64,000 nucleotides of DNA. Source: DASUBN01 sp036500225. Its GTDB lineage: Bacteria; Pseudomonadota; Gammaproteobacteria; Natronospirales; REEB76. Made by a program: the position numbers and the translations under genes. Location: contig DASYCJ010000058.1 of NCBI GenBank assembly GCA_036500225.1, positions 1 through 64,000 of the forward strand, written 5' to 3'. Each line of letters begins with the position of its first letter. The first letter of the stretch is position 1. Below are positions 43,691 to 52,349 of this stretch, piece after piece. The notes below the pieces were generated by a model. It made no database searches. It had not been told where the DNA came from and saw nothing but the letters and a program-made list of their open reading frames with translations.

Positions 43691-44275
43691 GTGAAGTATC
43701 TGATACCCAGCCTGATCTTCGGCGCCCTGGCTTGCGTGGCTGCAAGCGTCTACGCCGAATCCCCTGCCACCACCGCCGGCCCCGCGGTGCGCGACGGTTC
43801 CCATGACTTCGACTTCGAGATGGGCAAGTGGAAGATGCATAACCGGCGGCTGGCGAAGAAGTTCGCCGGTTCCCACGACTGGGTGGAGTTCGACTCCTAC
43901 AGCGAGGCCCACCAGATGCCGGGCGTGATCGGCGACGAGGACGTCTACCGTACCGATTACTTCAAGAAGGGCTTCGTGGGCCTGACCTATCGGCTCTACG
44001 ATCCGCGCACCGGCCTGTGGAGCATCTACTGGGTGGACAGCCTCTCCATGCAGGGTACCTTCCTGCCGCCGGTGGTGGGCAAGTTCACGGGTAACGTCGG
44101 TGTATTCGAAGGACCGGACACCTATGACGGTAAATCCATCGTGGTGCGCTATACCTGGACCGTGAACCCGAAGGATTCTCCCATCACTGCGCATTTCGAG
44201 CAAGCTTTCTCTGAAGACGGCGGCAAGACCTGGGAAGCCAACTTTACCAACGACCTGATGCCCGCGGGCAAGTGA
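43691..44275 (+). CDS. Secreted protein of unknown family (second of a tandem pair)
   Basis: About 194 residues starting at a GTG (VKYLIPSLIFGALACVAASV is the signal peptide). AAGGAG seven bases upstream decides this start over the long frame running through the previous gene. The mature chain is a paralogue of the preceding protein: AVRDGSHDFDFEMGKWKMHN, DPRTGLWSIYWVDSLSM, LPPVVGKFTGNVGVFEGPD, and YTWTVNPKDSP ending in FSEDGGKTWEANFTND. Only 16 bases separate the two genes, and a hairpin terminator follows. Possibly a secreted lipocalin-like ligand binder. Confidence 0.75.
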   Translation: MKYLIPSLIFGALACVAASVYAESPATTAGPAVRDGSHDFDFEMGKWKMHNRRLAKKFAGSHDWVEFDSYSEAHQMPGVIGDEDVYRTDYFKKGFVGLTYRLYDPRTGLWSIYWVDSLSMQGTFLPPVVGKFTGNVGVFEGPDTYDGKSIVVRYTWTVNPKDSPITAHFEQAFSEDGGKTWEANFTNDLMPAGK

Positions 44276-44296
44276 TGTAAGTCTCTGTGAACCTCA

Positions 44297-44332
44297 ACTC
44301 CCACTGCCGGCCGTATAACCAGCAGTGGGGTT
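44297..44332 (+). terminator. Intrinsic terminator after the tandem secreted-protein genes
   Basis: CCCACTGC pairs with GCAGTGGG across a 14-base loop; the stem extends outward through AACT/GGTT with one G-U pair. It is followed by TTTCTTGAT. Medium strength. Confidence 0.6.
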
Positions 44333-44363
44333 TCTTGATATCAAGCTGGGATAATCTGTAACC

Positions 44364-44999
44364 ATGACTGAATACGCACATCTCTGGCTGTTCTTCGTCT
44401 TCGTGCTGGGCATTATGCTGCTGCCGGGTCTGGACATGGCCTACATCCTGGGCAGTGCCTTGGCGGGCGGCCGCAAGTCAGGCTATCTGGCCTTGGGCGG
44501 CGTCGCCGCCGGCGGCACCTGCCACGTGATCGCCGGGGTGCTCGGCATCAGCGTGCTCCTGAAACTCTATCCCGCCGCCTTCCGCTTCATGCTGCTGGCA
44601 GGCGCGCTATACATCGCTTGGATCGGCTTCTCGATATTGAAGAGTGCATCCGCTTTCCACCTGCATCCACAAGCCAGCCGGCGCAGTCCCTGGGGCACTT
44701 TCCAGCAGGGCATGGTCACCTGCCTGCTCAACCCCAAAGCTTATCTATTCATGCTGGCGGTGTTCCCGCAGTTCCTGCGCCCGGAATACGGCGCGCTTTG
44801 GCTGCAGGGCCTGATCATGTGGCTCATCATCCTGTTAGGGATGGTAGGCGTGTATGGCCCCCTCGCCTATACGGCAGGTCGCTTCAGGGACTGGCTTGAG
44901 CGCAACCCAGCATCCGCGGTGCGCGTGAGCCGCGGCGTGGGAGCCATGCTGATGCTGGTGGCGGTGTTCACCGCTATGGATGGTTGGCGCGGCGTGTAG
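44364..44999 (+). CDS. LysE-family amino-acid exporter (first of a tandem pair)
   Basis: A 211-residue inner-membrane protein with about six hydrophobic segments. The RhtB/LysE signature is LPGLDMAYILGSALAGGRKS, followed by GYLALGGVAAGGTCHVIAGV and the conserved QGMVTCLLNPKAYLFMLAVF. Members export amino acids such as homoserine, threonine or lysine. The second copy, 27 bases downstream, has the same length and design. Substrate cannot be predicted. Confidence 0.88.
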   Translation: MTEYAHLWLFFVFVLGIMLLPGLDMAYILGSALAGGRKSGYLALGGVAAGGTCHVIAGVLGISVLLKLYPAAFRFMLLAGALYIAWIGFSILKSASAFHLHPQASRRSPWGTFQQGMVTCLLNPKAYLFMLAVFPQFLRPEYGALWLQGLIMWLIILLGMVGVYGPLAYTAGRFRDWLERNPASAVRVSRGVGAMLMLVAVFTAMDGWRGV

Positions 45000-45026
45000 G
45001 TACCGCGTGCCACGGCATAATGGCCC

Positions 45027-45662
45027 ATGGCTTACCTGGCCCATCTCTGGCTTTACTTCCTGTTGGTATTCGGCGTGATCCTGCTGCCGGGCATGGACAT
45101 GACCTACGTGCTGGCCAACGCCCTCACCGGTGGGCGGCGGGTGGGCTTCGCCGCCCTCGCCGGCATCGTGACTGGCGCCATCTTCTTCATGGCGGGTGTG
45201 GTGCTGGGGGTGAGCGCGTTGCTGCGGCTCTATCCCACGGCCTTCCGCTTCCTGTTGCTGGCGGGCGCCGCCTACATCGCCTGGATCGGCTTCAACATCT
45301 TCAGGGGATCATCGGCGCTGCACCTGCACCCTGGTGCCGCGATACGCAGCCCCGCTCAGGCTTTCCGTCAGGGCGTGGTGAACAACCTGCTGAACGCTAA
45401 TGCCTATCTCTTCACACTGGCCGCTATCCCGCAGTTCCTGCGCCCTGACTATGGCCCACTCTGGATGCAAGGTACCGTGCTGTGGGGTATCGGTGCCCTC
45501 TGCCAAGTCATCGTCTATGGCTCTGTAGCGCTACTCGCCGCCAAAGTACGTGCCAAGCTCGCGACTGACCCGGGCGCCGCATCACGCATCGCCCGCGTAG
45601 TGGGTGTGATGCTGATGCTAGTGGCCGTCTGTGTCGCTGTGGGAGGCTGGCGCAGCGGATGA
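45027..45662 (+). CDS. LysE-family amino-acid exporter (second of a tandem pair)
   Basis: A 211-residue paralogue of the preceding protein. It has ILLPGMDMTYVLANALTGGR at the N-terminus, GVSALLRLYPTAFRFLLLAG and QGVVNNLLNANAYLFTLAAI, where the usual NPKA has become NANA. The change in this conserved loop may shift the substrate. Its last 45 bases overlap the 3' end of a convergent small gene. Confidence 0.87.
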   Translation: MAYLAHLWLYFLLVFGVILLPGMDMTYVLANALTGGRRVGFAALAGIVTGAIFFMAGVVLGVSALLRLYPTAFRFLLLAGAAYIAWIGFNIFRGSSALHLHPGAAIRSPAQAFRQGVVNNLLNANAYLFTLAAIPQFLRPDYGPLWMQGTVLWGIGALCQVIVYGSVALLAAKVRAKLATDPGAASRIARVVGVMLMLVAVCVAVGGWRSG

Positions 45663-46046
45663 GGGGCTGGCGCCCGCGAACTGCATCTCGATGACGAAGG
45701 GCGAGAACGGTGGCGCTTTCACCCGCAGGCCGAGATATAACTTCCTGAAGCAGCGCGCTTTCTCGTCGTCCACTATGGGCGTGATGTAGCTGACATAGCT
45801 ATCGACGATCACGATATAGAGGGTGACGGGGGTCTTGGCGATGGCAGAGCAACCGCCCTGGCTGTCTAGATGCAGGGAATTGTTGTACTGGATGAACGCT
45901 TGCATGTATTGATCATAGCCAAGCTTCGCATGATCCTGTTGCATGAGCTCTGCGAGCTTGCTCACATCCGTGAAGTTGTCATCGGCGGATACCGCCATGG
46001 ATCCAAACATGGCTACGACTGCGAATAGTACTATCTTGATGCGCAT
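45618..46046 (-). CDS. Small secreted protein of unknown function
   Basis: A 142-residue protein with an export signal (MRIKIVLFAVVAMFGSMAVS). The mature part is DVSKLAELMQQDHAKLGYDQ, MQAFIQYNNSLHLDSQGG, then VTLYIVIVDSYVSYITPIVD and the pair of cysteines in CSAIA and KARCFRK, which could form a disulfide. The C-terminus is a low-complexity Ser/Ala/His/Asp tail that overlaps the end of the exporter gene on the other strand; the true stop could be correct, or the tail may be recent. I recognise no family. Confidence 0.6.
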   Translation of the reverse strand: MRIKIVLFAVVAMFGSMAVSADDNFTDVSKLAELMQQDHAKLGYDQYMQAFIQYNNSLHLDSQGGCSAIAKTPVTLYIVIVDSYVSYITPIVDDEKARCFRKLYLGLRVKAPPFSPFVIEMQFAGASPSSAAPASHSDTDGH

Positions 46047-46205
46047 CTCATGACCCCCCCATTGCTATCCGAGACATGACTATAGTCGAGCGCTGACCGG
46101 AGATTCGACATAATTTTTACACAGAGTTGAAAACGTCCAGCCATCCGCTCGTCATGCACCTGTAGCAACCTCCTCGGCTTGTCCCATCCATCCGAGGAGA
46201 CATCC

Positions 46206-47660
46206 ATGATCAAGATCCGATTCACCCCCTTGGCGCTCGCCGCCTTCGCCGTGGCGCCTCTTGCCCAGGCTGCTCCCGACCTCATCGCCGTAAGCTCTGT
46301 CAGCGGCACTTACCAGGATCTCAACACCCACACTACCGCGCCCCTCGAGAACGGCGTGGCCGGCAATCGCCTGGGTGGACTGGGCTCCGGGATCGCTTAT
46401 GCCGGTGGCCAGACTTTCATCACCGTGCCGGATCGCGGCCCGAACGCGGTGCCCTTCGACAGCGCGGTGGATGACACCGTGGCCTATATCAACCGCACCG
46501 AGACCTTCCACCTGGCACTCGCGCCCAGCGACGCTGGTTCGGCATTGCCCTTCATCCTGACCCCGACCCTACGCGCCACCACCTTGCTCTCCAGCCCGAC
46601 TCCGCTGGTGTACGGGAACCTGGACGGCAGCGGTGTGCCGGCCTTGAATCGGATCAACCACACTTTCTATTTCACCGGCCGCTCCGACGGCTTCGATCCC
46701 AGCAAACCATCGTCCAATAGCAACAACGCGCGCCTAGACAGTGAGAGCATCCGCGTCTCCAACGACGGCCTAAGCGTGTACATCTCCGACGAATACGGCC
46801 CCTATATCTATCAGTTTGATCGCTTTAGCGGCCAGCGTATCCGCAGCTTCAAGCTGCCGGCCAATCTGGCGGTGAGCAATCTGAGCCCCAATAGCGCCAC
46901 CGAGATCTCGGGTAACACCTCCGGCCGCATAGCCAATAAAGGCATGGAAGGTCTCGCCATCACTCCGGACGGCCGGATGCTAGTGGGCGTGATGCAGGAA
47001 GCCCTGATCCAGGACGGCGGCGACAACGGCCCCTACACACGCATCGTCACCATCGACCTACAGCGCGGCACCACTCATGAGTACGCCTACCCGCTCACCA
47101 ACACCGGTAGTACTTCCAAGCCCAAGTTCCCCACCGTGAGCGACATCACTGCCATCAACGACCACCAGTTCTTGGTAGACGAGCGTGACGGTCACGGCCG
47201 TGCCGACCAATCCCAGGCCAAGTTCAAGCAGCTCTCGATCATCGACCTGGACGGTGCTACCGACGTGAGCAATGTCACTGGAGCCGCGAACTTGGCCCCG
47301 GCCGCTTTGACCAAGACCCTGTTCCTGGACATTGTGGCGGTGTTGGGTAACCATGGCTTCTCCGCAGACCAAGTGCCGGCCAAGCTTGAGGGCATCACCT
47401 TCGGCCCCGATGTGATGATCGATGGCGTCAAAGAGCACACGCTGTACGTGAGCAACGACAACGACTTCCTAGCCACCACCACCGATGACAACGGCGTGAC
47501 GGTCGACAATCCCAACCAGTTCTTTGTGTTCGCCTTCCTGGACAGCGATCTGCCGGGCCTGGTGTTGCAACCCATCCATGCCCTTGAAGGCGTGGATTGC
47601 AACCAAGACGGCTTCTTCGGTGGCGGCGGCGATGATAGTCACAAGCACGACCATCGTTGA
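46206..47660 (+). CDS. Secreted phytase-like/esterase-like protein
   Basis: A 484-residue exported protein with signal peptide MIKIRFTPLALAAFAVAPLA. It matches the esterase-like-activity-of-phytase family (PF13449): ENGVAGNRLGGLGSGIAYAG, FITVPDRGPNAVPFDS, DSESIRVSNDGLSVYISDE, KGMEGLAITPDGRMLVGVMQ and FLVDERDGHGRADQSQ. These are beta-propeller-like proteins, probably phosphoesterases. The C-terminus ends GGGGDDSHKHDHR, a His/Asp cluster that could bind metal. A GAGGAGA ribosome binding site lies seven bases before the ATG; the longer frame was rejected. Confidence 0.82.
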   Translation: MIKIRFTPLALAAFAVAPLAQAAPDLIAVSSVSGTYQDLNTHTTAPLENGVAGNRLGGLGSGIAYAGGQTFITVPDRGPNAVPFDSAVDDTVAYINRTETFHLALAPSDAGSALPFILTPTLRATTLLSSPTPLVYGNLDGSGVPALNRINHTFYFTGRSDGFDPSKPSSNSNNARLDSESIRVSNDGLSVYISDEYGPYIYQFDRFSGQRIRSFKLPANLAVSNLSPNSATEISGNTSGRIANKGMEGLAITPDGRMLVGVMQEALIQDGGDNGPYTRIVTIDLQRGTTHEYAYPLTNTGSTSKPKFPTVSDITAINDHQFLVDERDGHGRADQSQAKFKQLSIIDLDGATDVSNVTGAANLAPAALTKTLFLDIVAVLGNHGFSADQVPAKLEGITFGPDVMIDGVKEHTLYVSNDNDFLATTTDDNGVTVDNPNQFFVFAFLDSDLPGLVLQPIHALEGVDCNQDGFFGGGGDDSHKHDHR

Positions 47661-47682
47661 TTCGATCCGGGCTTGAGAAAGC

Positions 47683-47708
47683 AGAAGGGCCGCGCAAGCG
47701 GCCCTTCT
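47683..47708 (+). terminator. Intrinsic terminator after the phytase-like gene
   Basis: An 11-bp perfect stem (AGAAGGGCCGC with GCGGCCCTTCT) and GCAA loop, followed by a T-run. It can end the phytase-like gene from the left and also the convergent hypothetical gene from the right. Confidence 0.85.
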
Positions 47709-47729
47709 TTTTCCACGCTGCCTAGTAGC

Positions 47730-48668
47730 TCAGGGCGTGGGGCCGGCGCTGAAGCTCACGGTCTTGTCGCTGGCCTTGGCGCTCTTCGCATCGAGATGCC
47801 CGTCCACGACCGGCACCTCGAAGCTCAGGATCGGACGGTCGCATTCGCATTCCAGCTTGCCGCGGATGCTGAAGCCGGTGATGGACTTTGGATCCTTGGA
47901 TTTGTTCGCGGACCAGAGGTCCAGTTCGCTTCCCGCCTGAGCCTTGCCGCGCAATACGAAGCGCAGGCCGGCATAGTGGTAGGCGTCTCCCTTACGGCCG
48001 TGCAACACCAGGGTCTCGCCTGGCTCCCGGTCCGAGGAGAAGTACAACACCCCGATGGCATCGTCGGCGCCGCCGGATTCCTTATCGAAAGACATGCTGG
48101 CGGCATTGTCCATGAGCCCCACGAAGCGCAGCAGACCGCCGGAGTTGGGGACTTCCAGGCTCAGGATCGGGCCGGTGCTGGAGAACAGGCGTTTGCCATT
48201 CCACAGACTGAAATAGGTGTCCGTATCACTGGAGCCACAGCAACCGGGCATGGTCACGCCATACAGGGACCAGTGGCCTTCAGGTTCCGCGCCACCCTCC
48301 CAGCCTTCGCTGGAGAAAGACCACAAAACCTTGGGGTCCTTGAAGTCCTTGTCATAGACCGTGGCTTCCACGCTGACCTTGCCTTGGACCTGCTCCATGC
48401 AGTCGTTGTCGCCGCGCTCGAAAGTCTCATGCAGGACCAGGTTGAGGGAATCGGCATTGCGATAGCTGTCCACACCCACCGGGCTGAAACGGCTGTTGGT
48501 AGCGCGAGTGATGGTGCATCCATCCTTGTCACGAGTCGCGGCGATACTGGACTCGGCGTGCTGTACGGTGTTCGGAGCCGGCGCGGCGCTGGCCGTATCG
48601 GTGGCGCAGTACGCTGCCTGGGAGAAGCCGACCAACACGCAAGATAGGGCCAGAGTGTGCATCTTCAT
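47730..48668 (-). CDS. Secreted cysteine-containing protein of unknown function
   Basis: A 312-residue protein with signal peptide MKMHTLALSCVLVGFSQAAY. The mature part has no family I recognise. Visible features are cysteines in DKDGCTITR, GDNDCMEQV, MPGCCGSSDTDTY and LECECDRP, several of which could form disulfides or bind a metal, plus beta-rich segments such as GPILSLEVPNSGGLLRFVGL. It is terminated at the left by the hairpin shared with the phytase-like gene. The upstream 98 bases contain the clpB terminator and the promoter. Confidence 0.65.
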   Translation of the reverse strand: MKMHTLALSCVLVGFSQAAYCATDTASAAPAPNTVQHAESSIAATRDKDGCTITRATNSRFSPVGVDSYRNADSLNLVLHETFERGDNDCMEQVQGKVSVEATVYDKDFKDPKVLWSFSSEGWEGGAEPEGHWSLYGVTMPGCCGSSDTDTYFSLWNGKRLFSSTGPILSLEVPNSGGLLRFVGLMDNAASMSFDKESGGADDAIGVLYFSSDREPGETLVLHGRKGDAYHYAGLRFVLRGKAQAGSELDLWSANKSKDPKSITGFSIRGKLECECDRPILSFEVPVVDGHLDAKSAKASDKTVSFSAGPTP

Positions 48669-48715
48669 GAGACGTGCTCCGTGCTGAAGCTCTAGATCTG
48701 GCGCTTAATATAACG

Positions 48716-48743
48716 ATAAAGCCCGCCGGAGGGCGGGCTTTAT
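48716..48743 (-). terminator. clpB intrinsic terminator
   Basis: A perfect 12-bp stem (ATAAAGCCCGCC and GGCGGGCTTTAT) with a GGAG loop, starting 24 bases after the clpB stop on the minus strand. It lies between clpB and the next gene on the same strand and separates their transcription. Confidence 0.85.
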
Positions 48744-48766
48744 GTCCTCAGTAACAGAATGTCACA

Positions 48767-51373
48767 TCAGCCGTTGGCAGCCTTGGGCCCCGCTGACTTG
48801 CCCTTGGTGAACTCGAAGCCGATGTCCCGCGCATCGATGCTGATACTGTCTCCCGGGCCGAACTCTCCTGCCAGGAGCTTCTGGGCCAAAGGGTTCTCCA
48901 GTTGCTGCTGCACCGCCCGTTTCAGGGGCCGGGCACCATACACCGGATCGAAACCGGCCTTGCCAAGCTTGTCCAGGGCCGCATCGCTGACCTTGAGTGT
49001 GATATCCCGGTCCGCCAGACGCTGTACCAGATGCTGGATCTGGATGTGAGCGATGGAACGGATCTGGCTATGGCCCAAGGGATGGAACACCACCGTCTCA
49101 TCTACACGGTTGATGAACTCGGGACGGAAATGTCCGCCCACGATCTCCATCACCTTGTCCTTCATCTTCTCGTAGTTCTCTTCGCCGCTCATCTCCTGGA
49201 TCACCTGAGATCCCAGGTTCGACGTCATGACGATCACGGTATTCTTGAAGTTCACAGTGCGGCCCTGACCATCCGTGAGGCGGCCATCGTCCAACACCTG
49301 CAAAAGCACACCGAACACATCTGGGTGCGCCTTCTCCACCTCGTCCAGCAGAATCACCGAATAGGGTTTGCGACGCACTGCTTCCGTCAGATAGCCGCCC
49401 TCCTCATAGCCCACGTAACCCGGAGGCGCACCGATGAGCCGCGCCACCGAGTGCTTTTCCATGAACTCGCTCATATCGATGCGCACCATGGCCTCATCGG
49501 TATCGAACAGGAAAGTAGCGAGCGCCTTGGTGAGCTCGGTCTTGCCGACGCCAGTGGGACCCAGGAACAGGAACGAGCCCGTAGGCCGGTTGGGATCCGC
49601 TAAGCCCGCGCGGGAACGGCGGATGGCATTAGCTACGGCGCGTACCGCCTCGTCCTGGCCCACCACGCGGGTCTTGAGCGCATCTTCCATGCGTAAGAGC
49701 TTGTCCTTCTCGCCTTCCAGCATCTTGGACACGGGGATACCGGTCCAGCGGGACACCACTTCCGCGATCTCCTCCGCCGTCACCTTGTTCTTCAGCAACT
49801 CGGTGGGTTTGTGCTCGACGGCCGACGCCTGGGCGAGTTTCTTCTCCAGGTCCGGGATACGCCCGTACTGAATCTCGGACATGCGCGACAGATCGCCGGC
49901 ACGCCGCGCCGTCTCCAGTTCCGCCTTGGCTTTTTCCAGGGCTTCCTTGATCTGGCTCGCGCCCTGCACCTGGGCCTTCTCAGCCTTCCAGACTTCCTCG
50001 AAATCCGAATACTCGCGTTCGAGTTTCTTAATCTCGTGCTCCAGTGTGCCGAGACGGCGCTTGGAGGCCTCGTCCTTCTCCTTCTTCAGGGCCTCCCGCT
50101 CGATCTTTAGCTGGATGAGCCGGCGGTCCAGCTTGTCCATGGCCTCCGGTTTGGAGTCCAGTTCCATGCGGATGCGGCTCGCTGCTTCATCGATCAAGTC
50201 GATGGCCTTGTCCGGCAGTTGCCGGTCGGAGATGTAACGATGTGAGAGGGTCGCAGCCGCCACGATGGCGGGGTCCGTGATCTCGACCCCGTGGTGCACC
50301 TCGTAGCGTTCGTTCAAGCCGCGCAGGATGGCGATGGTGTCTTCGAGGCTTGGCTCATCCACCAGCACCTTCTGGAAGCGACGTTCCAGAGCTGCGTCCT
50401 TCTCCACGTACTTGCGATATTCGTCGAGCGTAGTCGCGCCCACGCAATGCAGTTCACCGCGCGCCAGCGCGGGCTTCAACATGTTGCCCGCATCCATGGA
50501 ACCCTCGGCCTTGCCGGCTCCCACCATGGTGTGGATCTCATCGATGAAGAGGATGATGCGGCCTTCCGCCTTGCCGATATCGTTCAGCACGGCCTTGAGA
50601 CGCTCCTCGAACTCTCCCCGGAACTTGGTGCCCGCCAAGAGTGCCCCCATGTCCAGCGTCAGTACGCGCTTGTCCTTCAAGCCTTCCGGTACTTCACCGT
50701 TGATGATGCGCTGCGCAAGACCTTCTACGATGGCAGTCTTACCCACGCCCGGCTCACCGATGAGCACGGGGTTGTTCTTGGTGCGTCGCTGCAGGACCTG
50801 CACAGTGCGGCGGATCTCGTCATCCCGGCCGATGACCGGGTCGAGCTTGCCCGCTTCGGCGCGGGCCGTGAGATCGATGGTGTACTTATCCAGCGCCTGA
50901 CGCTGGTCTTCCGCGCCGGCATCGTTCACGGCCTGGCCGCCGCGCATCTCTTCTATCGCTTTCTCGAGCGCTTGCTTGGCAGCGCCTGCATCACGCAAAG
51001 CATCCGCCAGCGGACCCTTGGAGTCTAAGGCCGCCAGGACGAAGAGTTCGGACGAGATGAACTGATCTTGGCGCTTCTGCGCCAGCTTGTCCGTGAGATT
51101 GAGGATGCGCGTCAGGTCCTGGGAGACCTGCACGTCGCCTGGATGCCCCTGCACCGTGGGCAGCTTGTCCAACAAGGCATCCAGGGAGTTGCGGAAGCGA
51201 TTGAGGTTGGCGCCGACCTTGGTCAACAAGGGACGTATGCTGCCGCCCTCCTGGTCCAGGAGCGCGAGCATCAGATGGACCGGCTCTATATAAGCGTGGT
51301 CCTGGCCAACGGCTAACGACTGGGCATCGGCCAGGGCCATCTGAAACTTACTGGTAAGTTTGTCTATACGCAT
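48767..51373 (-). CDS. clpB: ClpB disaggregase
   Basis: An 868-residue Hsp100 chaperone with two AAA+ domains. In order: Clp N-domain, AAA1 with Walker A GEPGVGKTAIVEGLAQ and FIDEIHTMVGAGKAEGSMDA, the long coiled-coil middle domain (e.g. LKKEKDEASKRRLGTLEHE), and AAA2 with GPTGVGKTELTKALA and ILLDEVEKAHPDVFGVLLQV. The middle domain and absence of the ClpP-docking IGF loop identify ClpB, which works with DnaK to dissolve aggregates. The start MRIDKLTSKFQMALADAQS was chosen; the longer frame runs through the heat-shock promoter. Confidence 0.97.
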   Translation of the reverse strand: MRIDKLTSKFQMALADAQSLAVGQDHAYIEPVHLMLALLDQEGGSIRPLLTKVGANLNRFRNSLDALLDKLPTVQGHPGDVQVSQDLTRILNLTDKLAQKRQDQFISSELFVLAALDSKGPLADALRDAGAAKQALEKAIEEMRGGQAVNDAGAEDQRQALDKYTIDLTARAEAGKLDPVIGRDDEIRRTVQVLQRRTKNNPVLIGEPGVGKTAIVEGLAQRIINGEVPEGLKDKRVLTLDMGALLAGTKFRGEFEERLKAVLNDIGKAEGRIILFIDEIHTMVGAGKAEGSMDAGNMLKPALARGELHCVGATTLDEYRKYVEKDAALERRFQKVLVDEPSLEDTIAILRGLNERYEVHHGVEITDPAIVAAATLSHRYISDRQLPDKAIDLIDEAASRIRMELDSKPEAMDKLDRRLIQLKIEREALKKEKDEASKRRLGTLEHEIKKLEREYSDFEEVWKAEKAQVQGASQIKEALEKAKAELETARRAGDLSRMSEIQYGRIPDLEKKLAQASAVEHKPTELLKNKVTAEEIAEVVSRWTGIPVSKMLEGEKDKLLRMEDALKTRVVGQDEAVRAVANAIRRSRAGLADPNRPTGSFLFLGPTGVGKTELTKALATFLFDTDEAMVRIDMSEFMEKHSVARLIGAPPGYVGYEEGGYLTEAVRRKPYSVILLDEVEKAHPDVFGVLLQVLDDGRLTDGQGRTVNFKNTVIVMTSNLGSQVIQEMSGEENYEKMKDKVMEIVGGHFRPEFINRVDETVVFHPLGHSQIRSIAHIQIQHLVQRLADRDITLKVSDAALDKLGKAGFDPVYGARPLKRAVQQQLENPLAQKLLAGEFGPGDSISIDARDIGFEFTKGKSAGPKAANG

Positions 51374-51433
51374 ATTTATTGCTCTTCGAAAGAGTTTAGG
51401 CCCCCAAAAGGGAGGGGCAAACCGGATGAACAA

Positions 51434-51461
51434 TAAATGGGGATTTCGGGAGGGTTTTCAA
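51434..51461 (-). promoter_or_regulatory. Sigma-32 heat-shock promoter of clpB
   Basis: On the minus strand the sequence reads TTGAAA, 13 bases, CCCCATTTA. This is close to the consensus CTTGAAA-N(11-16)-CCCCATnT recognised by the heat-shock sigma factor. It lies about 60 bases upstream of the clpB ATG, which is a natural distance, and supports heat induction. Confidence 0.85.
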
Positions 51462-51470
51462 CCTTCCCGC

Positions 51471-52241
51471 CTAGCCGCCGAGCGCGGCCTGCATGACATA
51501 TATGAGGCCGATGCCCGCCCCGATTAGGACCACCGTCAGTACCGAGAGCCGAGCCCCCTCATGCCGGTGCAAACCGGGAATGAGGTCCGCCACCGCCACG
51601 TAGATGAGGCTGGCGGCGGCGATGGCCAGCACATAAGGGATAGCTTCCTGCAGGCTACCGAGCAGGAAGAACGCGGCGACACCGCCCACCACCATAGTGG
51701 CGCCGGAAAGAGCCGAAAGCATGAGGGCACGGCCCCGGGCCACCCCTGCCGCGAGCAGCACCGAGATATCCCCCACTTGCTGTGGGATCTGGTGGGCGAT
51801 GATGGCGATGGCCAGCACCACGCCCAAGTGCACGTCCGTCAGGAAGGTGGCGCCCAGCAATACGCCATCCAGGAGGTTATGCAGACCGGTACCCACCAGG
51901 ATCATGGTGCCAGCGGCATGCTTACGCAGTTCCTCGTGGTCGAGATGTCCCTCATGGCCGTGGTGCCAGAAGGCGAGCTTCTCCAGGAGGAAGAAGCCCA
52001 GCACCCCCAGGGCGATGGCGAGACCCACGCCCTGTACTTGGCCCGGCGCGGCGGACTTCACTGCTTCGGGCAAGAGATCCAGGAAAGCCGCGCCCAGGAG
52101 TGCGCCGATGGCGAAACTCACCAGGGAGGGCAATAGCAAGGTGCGGATACGAGCCGGGAACAGGAGCAGCACCGAAGCCAGGAGCGCGCTCAGCACGGCT
52201 CCCGTCAGGGTCGCGGGGATTATCCAGAACAACAGGCTCAT
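51471..52241 (-). CDS. ZIP-family metal transporter
   Basis: A 256-residue inner-membrane protein with about eight hydrophobic segments. The metal-path motifs are HNLLDGVLLGATFLTDV (TM4) and IAHQIPQQVGDISVLLAAGV (TM5), with HQ in place of the more usual HE. A histidine-rich loop, FWHHGHEGHLDHEELRKH, lies between TM3 and TM4 and likely binds Zn or Fe. ZIP proteins carry divalent metals into the cytoplasm. Transcribed toward, and just upstream of, the clpB heat-shock promoter. Confidence 0.9.
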   Translation of the reverse strand: MSLLFWIIPATLTGAVLSALLASVLLLFPARIRTLLLPSLVSFAIGALLGAAFLDLLPEAVKSAAPGQVQGVGLAIALGVLGFFLLEKLAFWHHGHEGHLDHEELRKHAAGTMILVGTGLHNLLDGVLLGATFLTDVHLGVVLAIAIIAHQIPQQVGDISVLLAAGVARGRALMLSALSGATMVVGGVAAFFLLGSLQEAIPYVLAIAAASLIYVAVADLIPGLHRHEGARLSVLTVVLIGAGIGLIYVMQAALGG

Positions 52242-52349
52242 GGCGGTCCCATCCGGTATCAGGCGCGGATTTTAACCCGTGCGGAGCCCGATAGGGCCGC
52301 TGCCGCTTCCGGTACAATGCGCGCCCCGACCGGCGCCAACAGAATCCCC

